64,000 nucleotides of DNA from BJGV01 sp964196335 (GTDB taxonomy: Bacteria; Pseudomonadota; Gammaproteobacteria; Burkholderiales; Nitrosomonadaceae): the NCBI GenBank assembly GCA_965238155.1, contig OZ250175.1:62001-126000 (forward strand), written 5' to 3'. A program made the translations under genes and the position numbers. Positions 54,685-64,000 of the stretch are shown piece by piece. The notes beneath the pieces were generated by a model. It ran no database searches. It saw only the letters and a list, made by a program, of their open reading frames with translations, and had not been told where the DNA came from. Each line of letters starts with the position of its first letter. The first letter of the stretch is position 1.

Positions 54685-55425
54685 ATGCGTATATTACTCA
54701 GTAACGACGACGGGTATTTCGCACCAGGTTTGACAACGCTTGCTGAGGCGCTCTCCTCTATTGCAGACATAGTCGTAGTTGCACCAGAGCGTGACCGTAG
54801 CGGTGCGAGTAATTCCCTTACACTAGATCGTCCCCTCAGTTTGCATAAATCTCACAATGGTTATTACTATGTAAACGGTACGCCAACAGACTGTGTACAC
54901 CTAGCGGTTACTGGCATGCTAGATACACTACCTGATATGGTGATATCAGGTATAAACGATGGTGCCAATATGGGCGACGATACTATTTACTCGGGAACAG
55001 TTGCCGCTGCTACTGAAGGATTTCTATTAGGGATACCTTCCCTTGCTGTATCTCTTGCAAACGTTTCTGATGAAAATTTTTCTACTGCGGCACTTGTTAC
55101 AGTTAATATTGTGCAACGATTTAGAAAAAATAATTTTCATGAGCCAATACTGCTTAATATAAATGTACCAGATATTCCATATAATGATCTGCAAGGTATT
55201 GAAGTTACACGGCTTGGGAGACGACATAAAGCTGAGCCAGTAGTCAAGTCAGAAAACCCACGCGGTGAAACAGTATACTGGGTAGGTGCCGCAGGTGCAG
55301 TTCAGGATGCAAGTGAAAATACAGATTTTTATGCAATTCAACAAAATCGGGTATCACTCACACCACTACAAATTGATCTGACTCAATATGGACAGCTAGA
55401 AACGATTAAGCAGTGGTTAAAATAA
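54685..55425 (+). CDS. surE: 5'/3'-nucleotidase SurE
   Basis: A 246-residue metal-dependent nucleotidase. It starts MRILLSNDDGYFAPGL, with the metal-binding Asp pair, and has VVAPERDRSGASNSLTL, GTPTDCVHLAVTG and ISGINDGANMGDDTIYSGTV. ATG 54685 is favoured over TTG 54679. It begins the conserved surE-pcm-nlpD run. Confidence 0.95.
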   Translation: MRILLSNDDGYFAPGLTTLAEALSSIADIVVVAPERDRSGASNSLTLDRPLSLHKSHNGYYYVNGTPTDCVHLAVTGMLDTLPDMVISGINDGANMGDDTIYSGTVAAATEGFLLGIPSLAVSLANVSDENFSTAALVTVNIVQRFRKNNFHEPILLNINVPDIPYNDLQGIEVTRLGRRHKAEPVVKSENPRGETVYWVGAAGAVQDASENTDFYAIQQNRVSLTPLQIDLTQYGQLETIKQWLK

Positions 55426-55484
55426 GATGCATGGATAGGAAATATTTAGTACATTGAAGTTCAACATTTAAAGAGATACTGAGT

Positions 55485-56147
55485 TTGAGTTTATATCATT
55501 CTGGCATTGGCATGACTTCTCAGCGTACACGTGTACGAATGATTGATCGTTTACGCAATCAAAGTATAGTGGATGAAGTGGTGCTAGCAGCAATGAACTC
55601 TGTTCCCCGTCATTTATTTGTCGAGGAAGCTCTCGCAAGCCGTGCTTACGATGATGTCGCACTTCCCATTAATTTTGGACAAACTATTTCAAGTCCATTT
55701 ATAGTAGCGCGAATGAGTGAGTTACTACGTGCAGGTTCAAATCTCGGTAAAATTCTTGAAATTGGTACAGGTTGTGGCTATCAAACAACCATTTTGGCTC
55801 AACTTGCACATGAGGTTTATTCAATCGAACGTATTGGACCCTTACTAAATCGAACCCGTTCACGTCTACGAGAGTTCCGTCTTAATAATGTACGGTTGAA
55901 GCATGCAGATGGACTCCACGGGCTGCCTGAAGTTGCGCCATTCGATGGTATTATTATGACAGGTGCAACCACGCATGTTCCTTCTACATTACTGGCACAA
56001 TTAGCAATCGGTGGTAGAATGGTTTATCCAAAAGGTAGCCAAGAACAGTATCTATGTGTAATTGAACGTAACCCACAGGGTTATGTCGAAACTATTCTGG
56101 ATGAAGTAAGATTCGTGCCAATACTGTCTGGTATCGTAAAAAATTAA
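55485..56147 (+). CDS. pcm: Protein-L-isoaspartate O-methyltransferase
   Basis: A 220-residue SAM-dependent repair enzyme for isoaspartyl residues. Motifs are SVPRHLFVEEA, the QTISSPFIVARMSELL substrate region, the SAM motif ILEIGTGCGYQTTILAQL and GGRMVYPKG. Start is TTG 55485 or possibly ATG 55512, where MTSQRTRVRMIDRL begins the conserved part. It lies between surE and nlpD. Confidence 0.94.
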   Translation: MSLYHSGIGMTSQRTRVRMIDRLRNQSIVDEVVLAAMNSVPRHLFVEEALASRAYDDVALPINFGQTISSPFIVARMSELLRAGSNLGKILEIGTGCGYQTTILAQLAHEVYSIERIGPLLNRTRSRLREFRLNNVRLKHADGLHGLPEVAPFDGIIMTGATTHVPSTLLAQLAIGGRMVYPKGSQEQYLCVIERNPQGYVETILDEVRFVPILSGIVKN

Positions 56148-56170
56148 ACTATGCTGACAAGAGAAGGTGA

Positions 56171-57220
56171 ATGAAGAAAGGTGAGATGAAGCTGGAGAAG
56201 CTGGTTAACAAAGTATTATTTTCTACAAAGGCTGTTAAATACTGCAAACATGCCCTTTGTGATAGGAAGTCTATTCTCAATCTTTTATTATTGCAGTCTC
56301 TTATCTGTCTTTTGCTCGCGGGTTGCGTATCAACTCGACATGCTCCGGCAGGCAAAAGCACTCCCCCCACAGCAAGTCAATCTGAAGAAGTTACAAAATA
56401 TCACACCGTACAGAAAGGTGATACTCTATATAGTATTGCGCAAATTTATGGCATTGATTACAAGGATTTAGCAGCATGGAATAATATAGAAAACCCTGGC
56501 GCCATAAATGTTGGTCAACAACTTATGCTGTCCTCCCCTAATCTAATGACTAAACCATCTATATTTGCACTTCCTGATCCGGAACCATCATCAACAGTAC
56601 AGCAATCTATCCCGGAAGCCACTTCAATATCAAATGAAGAACCTACTTCCGCTGCTACTCTATTGAAAATTGAACCTAAGTCATTGAAGCTGCCATATTC
56701 GGAACAAGCTATATCACAGCTACAAGAATCTGAGAATGTACTCCCAACCGCTATTGCAAATTCGAAAAATGAAAAACCCGCTGAACCAGATGGTACTACT
56801 GCAATCATCACTTCTACGGAAACCATTCGTGACAATGGTGGTATTGGATGGATCTGGCCTACGGAAGGAAGAGTATCAAGCCATTTCTCAGAAAGAACCA
56901 AAGGTATGGATATCTCAGGTAAGACAGGGCAACCTGTTCTGGCTTCAGCTGCAGGTAAAGTAGTATACAGTGGAACTGGATTACGGGGCTACGGTCAGCT
57001 CATTATTATAAAGCATAACAGTACCTACCTTAGTGCATATGCTCATAACAGTAAACTTCTAGTGAAAGAAGGACAAACAGTTTCTAGAGGGCAAAAAATT
57101 GCAGAGATGGGAAACACCGACAGCAAACTAGTAAGACTTCACTTTGAAATCCGAAAAAATGGAAAACCAGTAGACCCGCTCAATCATTTGCCGGAAATAT
57201 CTTCAGAAACGGTACTTTAA
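56171..57220 (+). CDS. nlpD: Murein hydrolase activator NlpD (LysM/LytM lipoprotein)
   Basis: A 349-residue lipoprotein. A signal sequence with lipobox LAGC is followed by a LysM domain (YHTVQKGDTLYSIAQIYGID), a low-complexity linker and a C-terminal LytM/M23 domain (about 225-345). The LytM histidine of active hydrolases is replaced (KGMDISGKTG), which is the degenerate state of NlpD/EnvC activators of amidases. In many proteobacteria rpoS follows; here a truncated haemoglobin gene does. Confidence 0.92.
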   Translation: MKKGEMKLEKLVNKVLFSTKAVKYCKHALCDRKSILNLLLLQSLICLLLAGCVSTRHAPAGKSTPPTASQSEEVTKYHTVQKGDTLYSIAQIYGIDYKDLAAWNNIENPGAINVGQQLMLSSPNLMTKPSIFALPDPEPSSTVQQSIPEATSISNEEPTSAATLLKIEPKSLKLPYSEQAISQLQESENVLPTAIANSKNEKPAEPDGTTAIITSTETIRDNGGIGWIWPTEGRVSSHFSERTKGMDISGKTGQPVLASAAGKVVYSGTGLRGYGQLIIIKHNSTYLSAYAHNSKLLVKEGQTVSRGQKIAEMGNTDSKLVRLHFEIRKNGKPVDPLNHLPEISSETVL

Positions 57221-57246
57221 TTAACTAACAATAAATTAATCAGCTC

Positions 57247-57672
57247 ATGTCGCAACCAATTGCTTCTACACCGACCTCCCCCACATATACTGAAAAAGAG
57301 ATCAGCCACTTAGTTCACTCTTTTTATGCAAAAGCTCGAAAAGATCCCTCATTAGGCCCGATCTTTGAAGCCCACGTTACTAACTGGGAGGCCCATTTTG
57401 TACAAATGACTGATTTCTGGTCAGGTAATTTGCTAGGTACCAACCGTTTTCGTGGAGCACCCATGCCCAAGCATTTAGCTATACCAAATCTTCGTCCTGA
57501 ACTGTTTGAACAATGGTTGAGACTTTTTAAACAAACCACGCAAGAACTTGACAACCAACCGTTGCAACAACATGCAAATATACTTGCTTATCGAATTGCA
57601 AGTAGTCTGTGGGCAACATATCATCTGCAGCACTATCCTGATAAGCCATTATTAGCACTGCAATCTCCATAA
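57247..57672 (+). CDS. Group III truncated haemoglobin
   Basis: A 141-residue globin. FYAKARKDPSLGPIFEAHV and FWSGNLLGTNRFRGAPMPKH follow the group III pattern, with the proximal histidine in PKHL. Group III members bind O2, NO or CO, but roles are poorly known; in an ammonia oxidiser, NO handling is a reasonable but unproven idea. It starts 27 bases after nlpD and may be co-transcribed. Confidence 0.88.
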   Translation: MSQPIASTPTSPTYTEKEISHLVHSFYAKARKDPSLGPIFEAHVTNWEAHFVQMTDFWSGNLLGTNRFRGAPMPKHLAIPNLRPELFEQWLRLFKQTTQELDNQPLQQHANILAYRIASSLWATYHLQHYPDKPLLALQSP

Positions 57673-58083
57673 TTTTTCAGCTCTTTACCCATCGTATCAC
57701 TGACCAATTTCAATATCTATCGTCACGGTTTTCCTAACAATTCCGGATTCAAATTTAAATTATTCATAATTATTTTTCTATGAAATTTCTGAATACTTCT
57801 TATTAAATAATAAGGGCAGATAATAATTTGACTAATCTAACCTAGAGTCAGTTTATTAAACACAAGTATTTCATATATACTAAGCCTTAAGAGAAAAAGG
57901 AAACTATTTATTCTTTTCTATCTAAGAAATTTAGTAGTATCCTACTTAATAAACTTAAACGTAATATTCAATTTATTGGAATTTTATCAATCATAAGCGC
58001 CTCATATTCGTTTGAGGAATTCGATTGTTTATTCAATTTGAGAAAAATTTAAGTAGCTTTGTCATAATATAGGAGTCAGAATA
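57673..58083. other. AT-rich intergenic region before sodB
   Basis: This 411-base stretch has no open frame or RNA gene I can support. It should contain the sodB promoter; AGGAGTCAG just before 58084 is the sodB ribosome binding site. Confidence 0.4.
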
Positions 58084-58686
58084 ATGAGTAACACACCACA
58101 TACATTACCACCCCTGCCCTACGCAGAAAATGCACTAGATCCAGTGATCTCAGCACGTACGCTAGGTATCCACTATGGCAAACATCATAAAACTTATGTT
58201 GATAATCTGAATAAACTGATAACTGATACAGAACTAGCAGGTTTGACATTACAAGAGATTATATCTACGACAGCCGGTCAAGCTAATAAAGCGGGTATTT
58301 TCAACAATGCCGCCCAAATTTGGAATCATACTTTTTACTGGAACAGCCTATCTCAAGAGGGTGGCGGTGAACCTCCTTTAATTTTGAAGCAGAAAATTGA
58401 GAACTCTTTTGGCGATCTAGACTCATGCAAAAAAGAATTAGCTACCGCAGCAATGACTCAATTTGGAAGTGGCTGGGCATGGCTTGTAATGAATGGTGAC
58501 AAGCTTGAGGTTACTAAAACTGCTAATGCAGGATCACCCTTATCCAAGGGGATAAAACCACTTCTCGTTATTGACGTATGGGAGCATGCTTACTATCTTG
58601 ATTATGAAAACCGCAGAGTTGATTATGTTAATGCAGTTATTGAAAAATTAATCAACTGGGGTTTTGCTGAAGATAATCTTGGATAA
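58084..58686 (+). CDS. sodB: Superoxide dismutase (Fe type)
   Basis: A 200-residue dismutase. Metal ligands are recognisable in LGIHYGKHHKTYVDNL, NHTFYW and VIDVWEHAYYLDY, and the NNAAQIWNHTFYW motif with the glutamine in this place is characteristic of Fe-SOD. FGSGWAWLV is also typical. It is cytosolic, with no signal peptide. A clear AGGAG site precedes the ATG. Confidence 0.94.
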   Translation: MSNTPHTLPPLPYAENALDPVISARTLGIHYGKHHKTYVDNLNKLITDTELAGLTLQEIISTTAGQANKAGIFNNAAQIWNHTFYWNSLSQEGGGEPPLILKQKIENSFGDLDSCKKELATAAMTQFGSGWAWLVMNGDKLEVTKTANAGSPLSKGIKPLLVIDVWEHAYYLDYENRRVDYVNAVIEKLINWGFAEDNLG

Positions 58687-58707
58687 TATTTTCTTAATAC
58701 AATAACT

Positions 58708-59910
58708 GTGCCCAAAGATATAGAAGAGCAGCTAGAGACTATCAAGCGCGGCTGTGACGAGCTTCTGGTTGAAAAAGAACTCAAACAAAGACTATCCACA
58801 GGTCTTCCGCTAAGAATTAAAGCTGGTTTTGACCCAACTGCCCCGGATTTACACCTAGGCCATACAGTTCTGCTCAATAAAATGCGTCAGTTGCAGGATT
58901 TAGGCCACCATATTCTGTTTTTAATTGGTGACTTCACAGGTATGATAGGCGACCCAAGTGGCAAGAATACTACCCGTCCTCCTCTAACCCGGGAACAAGT
59001 CACAGAAAACGCAAAAACCTATACTGACCAGGTATTCAAAATACTGAGGTCTGATCAAACTGAAGTGGTATTTAATTCAAAATGGATGAACCAGTTAAAT
59101 GCAGCTGATCTGATCAAAGTAGCTTCAACTCATACCGTGGCCCGTATGTTAGAGCGGGACGATTTTGGCAAAAGGTACCAAAATAATCAGCCTATTGCTA
59201 TTCATGAGTTATTGTATCCGCTGATTCAGGCCTACGACTCGGTCATGCTAAATGCAGATATTGAATTAGGTGGTACTGACCAGAAATTTAATTTGTTAGT
59301 GGGACGTGAATTACAAAAACATTTCAGCCAGCCACCTCAATGTATTCTGACTATGCCACTTCTAGAGGGGCTTGATGGTGTAAATAAAATGTCTAAATCT
59401 TTGAACAATTATATTGGTATAGATGAGAATGCTGAAGAAATATTCGGTAAGATAATGTCAACTTCTGATGAATTGATGTGGCGTTATTTAGAATTACTAT
59501 CTTTTGAATCTTTAGTTGCTATCCGGGAATGGAAGCAGGAAGTAGAACAAGGCCGTAATCCACGTGATATAAAAGTGATATTTGCCAAGGAAATAGTGAC
59601 GCGTTTTCACAACAAACAAGATGCAGAAACTGCGGTTACTAATTTCGAGGCACGTTTCAAACATGGCGCACTACCGGAAAACATGCCGGAAATAAAGTTA
59701 CATGGTGAAAGCGAGGGATTATCTATAACAAAGATTCTTAAGCAAACTGGTCTCACAGCAAGTACAACAGAAGCCCTCCGCATGATCGAGCAGAGAGGCG
59801 TGAAATTAAATGGAGAAAAAATAAGTGACAAGAATCTAAAGGTGAAATGTGGTACAACTTCAGTTGTCCAGGTAGGAAAACGAAGATTCTCTAAAGTAAC
59901 AATCCTTTAA
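58708..59910 (+). CDS. tyrS: Tyrosyl-tRNA synthetase
   Basis: A 400-residue class I synthetase with HLGH (HIGH-type) in DLHLGHTVLLNKM, GDFTGMIGDPSGKN, LGGTDQKFNLLVGRELQ, KMSKS (NKMSKSLNNYIGI) and a C-terminal S4 RNA-binding domain (LRMIEQRGVKLNGEKI). It belongs to the TyrRS subgroup common in beta- and gammaproteobacteria. Start is GTG 58708, 21 bases after sodB. It precedes the rRNA operon. Confidence 0.95.
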   Translation: MPKDIEEQLETIKRGCDELLVEKELKQRLSTGLPLRIKAGFDPTAPDLHLGHTVLLNKMRQLQDLGHHILFLIGDFTGMIGDPSGKNTTRPPLTREQVTENAKTYTDQVFKILRSDQTEVVFNSKWMNQLNAADLIKVASTHTVARMLERDDFGKRYQNNQPIAIHELLYPLIQAYDSVMLNADIELGGTDQKFNLLVGRELQKHFSQPPQCILTMPLLEGLDGVNKMSKSLNNYIGIDENAEEIFGKIMSTSDELMWRYLELLSFESLVAIREWKQEVEQGRNPRDIKVIFAKEIVTRFHNKQDAETAVTNFEARFKHGALPENMPEIKLHGESEGLSITKILKQTGLTASTTEALRMIEQRGVKLNGEKISDKNLKVKCGTTSVVQVGKRRFSKVTIL

Positions 59911-59946
59911 TTTTCAGATTATATATTCAGAATTACAAGAAACATC

Positions 59947-59975
59947 TTGATACACGTATTCGGTGTCTGTATAAT
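59947..59975 (+). promoter_or_regulatory. Probable rRNA operon promoter
   Basis: TTGATA (59947-59952) and TATAAT (59970-59975) are separated by exactly 17 bases, a near-consensus sigma-70 promoter about 200 bases ahead of the 16S gene. No other strong candidate is seen after tyrS. Confidence 0.75.
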
Positions 59976-60016
59976 TCATCGGTTCTCTGTCAATAAAGTT
60001 TATTGGGGGGGGCAGA

Positions 60017-60034
60017 TTAGTTCTTTAAAAATTT
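60017..60034 (+). promoter_or_regulatory. boxA-like antitermination element in the 16S leader
   Basis: TTAGTTCTTTAAAAATTT resembles the rrn boxA (TGCTCTTTAACA). The 14-base core TTCTTTAAAAATTT recurs exactly ahead of the 23S gene at 62146-62159, as expected for Nus-dependent antitermination. Confidence 0.65.
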
Positions 60035-60172
60035 ACAGCCGATAGGTGTGGGCGCTTTACTGGGGCGTCTAAGTATTCTGTCTTTCGAGATAGAATTTTT
60101 GGGCAACTTAAGAGTAGATGTGCTCGCACGATGTAACAAGGTAACAAGTCAAGCGAGAGTTTTAACAGTATT

Positions 60173-61709
<1,537 letters not shown>

Positions 61710-61830
61710 AAGAGAAGATCCCGGTTGAAGTGTCCACAACCTATCGGTTGTTTAAGAAGCAGGGGCTAGGTGACTCTAAGCTGAGTACTTGAAAATTAAC
61801 GTACAGCTATTGTCATGGACCCTTAAATTA

Positions 61831-61907
<77 letters not shown>

Positions 61908-61914
61908 ACATAGC

Positions 61915-61990
61915 GGGGGTGTAGCTCAATTGGTAGAGCACCTGCTTTGCAAGCAGGGGGTCGTCGGTTCGATTCCGATCACCTCCACCA
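61915..61990 (+). tRNA. tRNA-Ala (anticodon TGC)
   Basis: A 76-base cloverleaf GGGGGTG...CACCTCC with anticodon TGC in CTTTGCAAG and encoded CCA. It follows tRNA-Ile by seven bases, the canonical Ile-Ala spacer pair. Confidence 0.96.
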
Positions 61991-62023
61991 ATTAGTTAGA
62001 CAAGTTTAGTAATTTTAAAGAGT

Positions 62024-62056
62024 AGAAGTAAGCGAAAACGCTTACTTCTGGTTTTT
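62024..62056 (+). terminator. Terminator-like hairpin in the 16S-23S spacer
   Basis: AGAAGTAAGCG (62024-62034) pairs perfectly with CGCTTACTTCT (62039-62049) around an AAAA loop, and GGTTTTT follows. It looks like an intrinsic terminator but lies inside the rRNA operon. Antitermination would be needed to pass it; it may instead be an RNA processing site. Confidence 0.55.
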
Positions 62057-62141
62057 AACCGGTGGCTGTATTTTAGGGAAATAGTAATAAATGATATTTA
62101 ATGGTCTTTTTTTGGCCTGATATTTATAATATTTATTTCCT

Positions 62142-62159
62142 GATGTTCTTTAAAAATTT
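62142..62159 (+). promoter_or_regulatory. Second boxA-like element ahead of 23S
   Basis: GATGTTCTTTAAAAATTT contains the same 14-base core as the leader boxA. A spacer boxA before 23S is usual in proteobacterial rrn operons. It follows the terminator-like hairpin by about 90 bases. Confidence 0.6.
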
Positions 62160-62390
62160 GGAAGAAGTAAAATATTTTGTGTTCTGAGGAATCTTTGATC
62201 TGTACGATTAGGGTTTCTTTCTTGGAATACAAGATATTGGGTTAGATTGTATCTATGCATTGTATTTTTTGTCGGATGCAATGCACAAACAACCTGTAAC
62301 CAATTGGTTCTAGATAACGGGATTAATTTATAAAGTTGTTTTGTTTTATTTAACTTTATACCCTTACTCTAAAAGCCCTTAAGGTTATAG

Positions 62391-64000
62391 GATCAAGCGA
62401 ATAAGTGCATGTGGTGGATGCCTTGGCGATTACAGGCGATGAAGGGCGTGGAAGCCTGCGAAAAGCTCCGGGGAGCTGGCAAACAAGCTTTGATCCGGAG
62501 ATGTCCGAATGGGGAAACCCGGCCCGCAAGGGTCAACCTTGGCTGAATACATAGGTCAAGCGTGGCGAACCTGGTGAACTGAAACATCTAAGTAACCAGA
62601 GGAACAGAAATCAACCGAGATTCCCAGAGTAGCGGCGAGCGAAATGGGAGCAGCCTCCAACTTTTAGCACTTTAAACTAACCAAACCGTCTGGAAAGTCG
62701 GGCCATAGTGGGTGATAGCCCCGTAGGTGAAAGTTTGAGTGTGGAACTAAGGTTGGAACAAGTAGGGCGGGACACGAGAAATCCTGTTTGAATATGGGGG
62801 GACCATCCTCCAAGGCTAAATACTCGTAATCGACCGATAGTGAACCAGTACCGTGAGGGAAAGGCGAAAAGAACCCCGGAAGGGGAGTGAAATAGATCCT
62901 GAAACCGCATGCATACAAACAGTAGGAGCCCCTGCTCAAAGAACCTTCGTTTTTTACTAAAATATGAGGGCTCTTTGAGCAGGGGTGACTGCGTACCTTT
63001 TGTATAATGGGTCAGCGACTTACATTCAGTAGCAAGCTTAACCAAATAGGGGAAGCGTAGCGAAAGCGAGTCTTAATAGGGCGTTTAGTTGCTGGGTGTA
63101 GACCCGAAACCAGATGATCTACTCATGGCCAGGATGAAGCGGGGGTAACACCTCGTGGAGGTCCGAACCCACTAATGTTGAAAAATTAGGGGATGAGCTG
63201 TGGGTAGGGGTGAAAGGCTAAACAAATCTGGAAATAGCTGGTTCTCTCCGAAAACTATTTAGGTAGTGCCTCACGTATCACCTTTGGGGGTAGAGCACTG
63301 TTATGGCTAGGGGGCCGTTTAGGCTTACCAACCCATGGCAAACTCCGAATACCGAAGAGTGCAAGCGTGGGAGACAGACATCGGGTGCTAACGTCCGGTG
63401 TCGAAAGGGAAACAACCCAGACCCTCAGCTAAGGTCCCAAAGTACAGTTAAGTGGTAAACGAGGTGGGAAGGCGAAAACAGTCAGGAAGTTGGCTTAGAA
63501 GCAGCCATCTTTTAAAGAAAGCGTAATAGCTCACTGATCGAGTCGTCCTGCGCGGAAGATGTAACGGGGCTCAAACTGTACACCGAAGCTAGGGATTTAC
63601 ACGTAAGTGTAAATGGTAGGAGAGCGTTCCGTAGGCCTGCGAAGGTGGCTTGTGAAAGCTGCTGGAGGTATCGGAAGTGCGAATGCTGACATGAGTAGCG
63701 ATAAAGGGAGTGAAAGGCTCCCTCGCCGAAAGCCCAAGGTTTCCTGTGCAACGTTCATCGGCGCAGGGTGAGTCGGCCCCTAAGGTGAGGCAGAAATGCG
63801 TAGCTGATGGGAAACTGGTTAATATTCCAGTACCTTTATTCAATGCGATGTGGGGACGAAGAAGGTTAGCTCAGCCGGGTGTTGGATATCCCGGTTCAAG
63901 CGAGTAGACGTGCTGCTTAGGCAAATCCGGGCAGCTTAGTTGAGACGCGATAACGCAACGCCCTTCGGGGCGCCAAGTGAGTGATACCCTGCTTCCAGGA
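62391..64000 (+). rRNA. rrl: 23S ribosomal RNA (5' part)
   Basis: The gene starts near GATCAAGCGAATAAGTGCAT, equivalent to the E. coli 5' end, and runs off the window after about 1610 of roughly 2900 bases. Recognisable blocks include GGTGGATGCC at the start, AAGAACCCCGGAAGGGGAGTGAAATAGA (in two parts, around 62870) and the GTAATAGCTCACTGATCGAGTC region. Helix 25 is replaced by an enlarged hairpin, described separately. Confidence 0.95.
62929..62985 (+). other. Enlarged helix 25 hairpin in 23S rRNA
   Basis: Left arm CCCCTGCTCAAAGAACC (62929-62945) pairs with GGGCTCTTTGAGCAGGGG (62968-62985), with 14 consecutive pairs, one A-C mismatch and two more pairs. The AT-rich loop is about 22 bases. 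It lies between GTAGGAG and TGACTGCGTACC, where E. coli has a much shorter stem-loop. Helix 25 is a known site of intervening sequences cut by RNase III in other bacteria. Confidence 0.75.

Noticed and set aside
60005..60012. Run of eight G in the rRNA leader
   Set aside because: A homopolymer in the leader with no clear role; could be an ordinary leader feature or a read-length uncertainty.
62393..63907. Open frames within or opposite the 23S gene
   Set aside because: The region is rRNA; such frames are repeatedly mis-annotated as hypothetical proteins.

Overview
The window looks like a chromosome segment of a betaproteobacterial ammonia oxidiser, most likely a Nitrosomonas or close relative of moderate to low GC. 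The 16S gene has the signature stretches I associate with beta ammonia oxidisers. Gene neighbourhoods are also betaproteobacterial: yciB-yciI-bolA-parvulin, lptD-surA-pdxA-rsmA, thrS-infC-rpmI-rplT-pheST-ihfA-merR-tRNA-Pro, surE-pcm-nlpD, and a DUF2863 gene. Genus placement is inferred from memory of sequence features, not from a search.

Layout. 1-5.3 kb: 3' end of a pteridine-reductase-like SDR, a DUF2863 gene, yciB, a frameshifted yciI, bolA, a secreted parvulin and, convergent to it, alr. 5.5-11 kb: lplT, then on the minus strand a family 4 uracil-DNA glycosylase, rimI and tsaB, a host-attachment-family gene on the plus strand, and thpR, ispF, ispD. 11.1-14.6 kb: prfB with its programmed +1 frameshift, msrB, lysS. 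14.6-17.6 kb: a self-contained copper efflux operon, copA-copZ-csoR, with a CsoR-type operator in its promoter. 17.7-28.1 kb: hpnA, then the most unusual region, a five-gene minus-strand operon. It encodes a DUF4347 surface/secreted protein, a TolC-like lipoprotein (reading frame broken), two HlyD-like adaptors and a site-2-protease/HlyD fusion, with no ABC ATPase. 28.4-36 kb: mpl and the outer-membrane biogenesis cluster lptD-surA-pdxA-rsmA. 36.3-46.6 kb: carAB, greA, rlmE, ftsH, folP, glmM. 46.8-54.6 kb: the translation super-operon thrS to tRNA-Pro. 54.7-59.9 kb: surE, pcm, nlpD, a group III truncated haemoglobin, sodB, tyrS. 59.9 kb to the end: an rRNA operon with promoter, boxA, 16S, tRNA-Ile, tRNA-Ala and the first 1.6 kb of 23S.

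Most of the window is housekeeping: translation (prfB, lysS, thrS, pheST, tyrS, infC, L35, L20, tRNAs, rRNA), envelope assembly and peptidoglycan (alr, mpl, glmM, lptD, surA, nlpD), isoprenoid and cofactor supply (ispDF, folP, pdxA) and pyrimidine/arginine precursors (carAB). The accessory content is the copper operon and the DUF4347/M50/HlyD/TolC operon, the best candidate for an under-described system. Three loci (yciI, the tolC-like gene, the 5' end of thpR) show single-base or start-codon problems, so assembly error should be separated from real decay or recoding. Other structures of note are a 27-bp near-touching inverted repeat before folP, an enlarged helix 25 hairpin in 23S rRNA, an AUA start for infC, and internal repeats in the LptD N-terminus.
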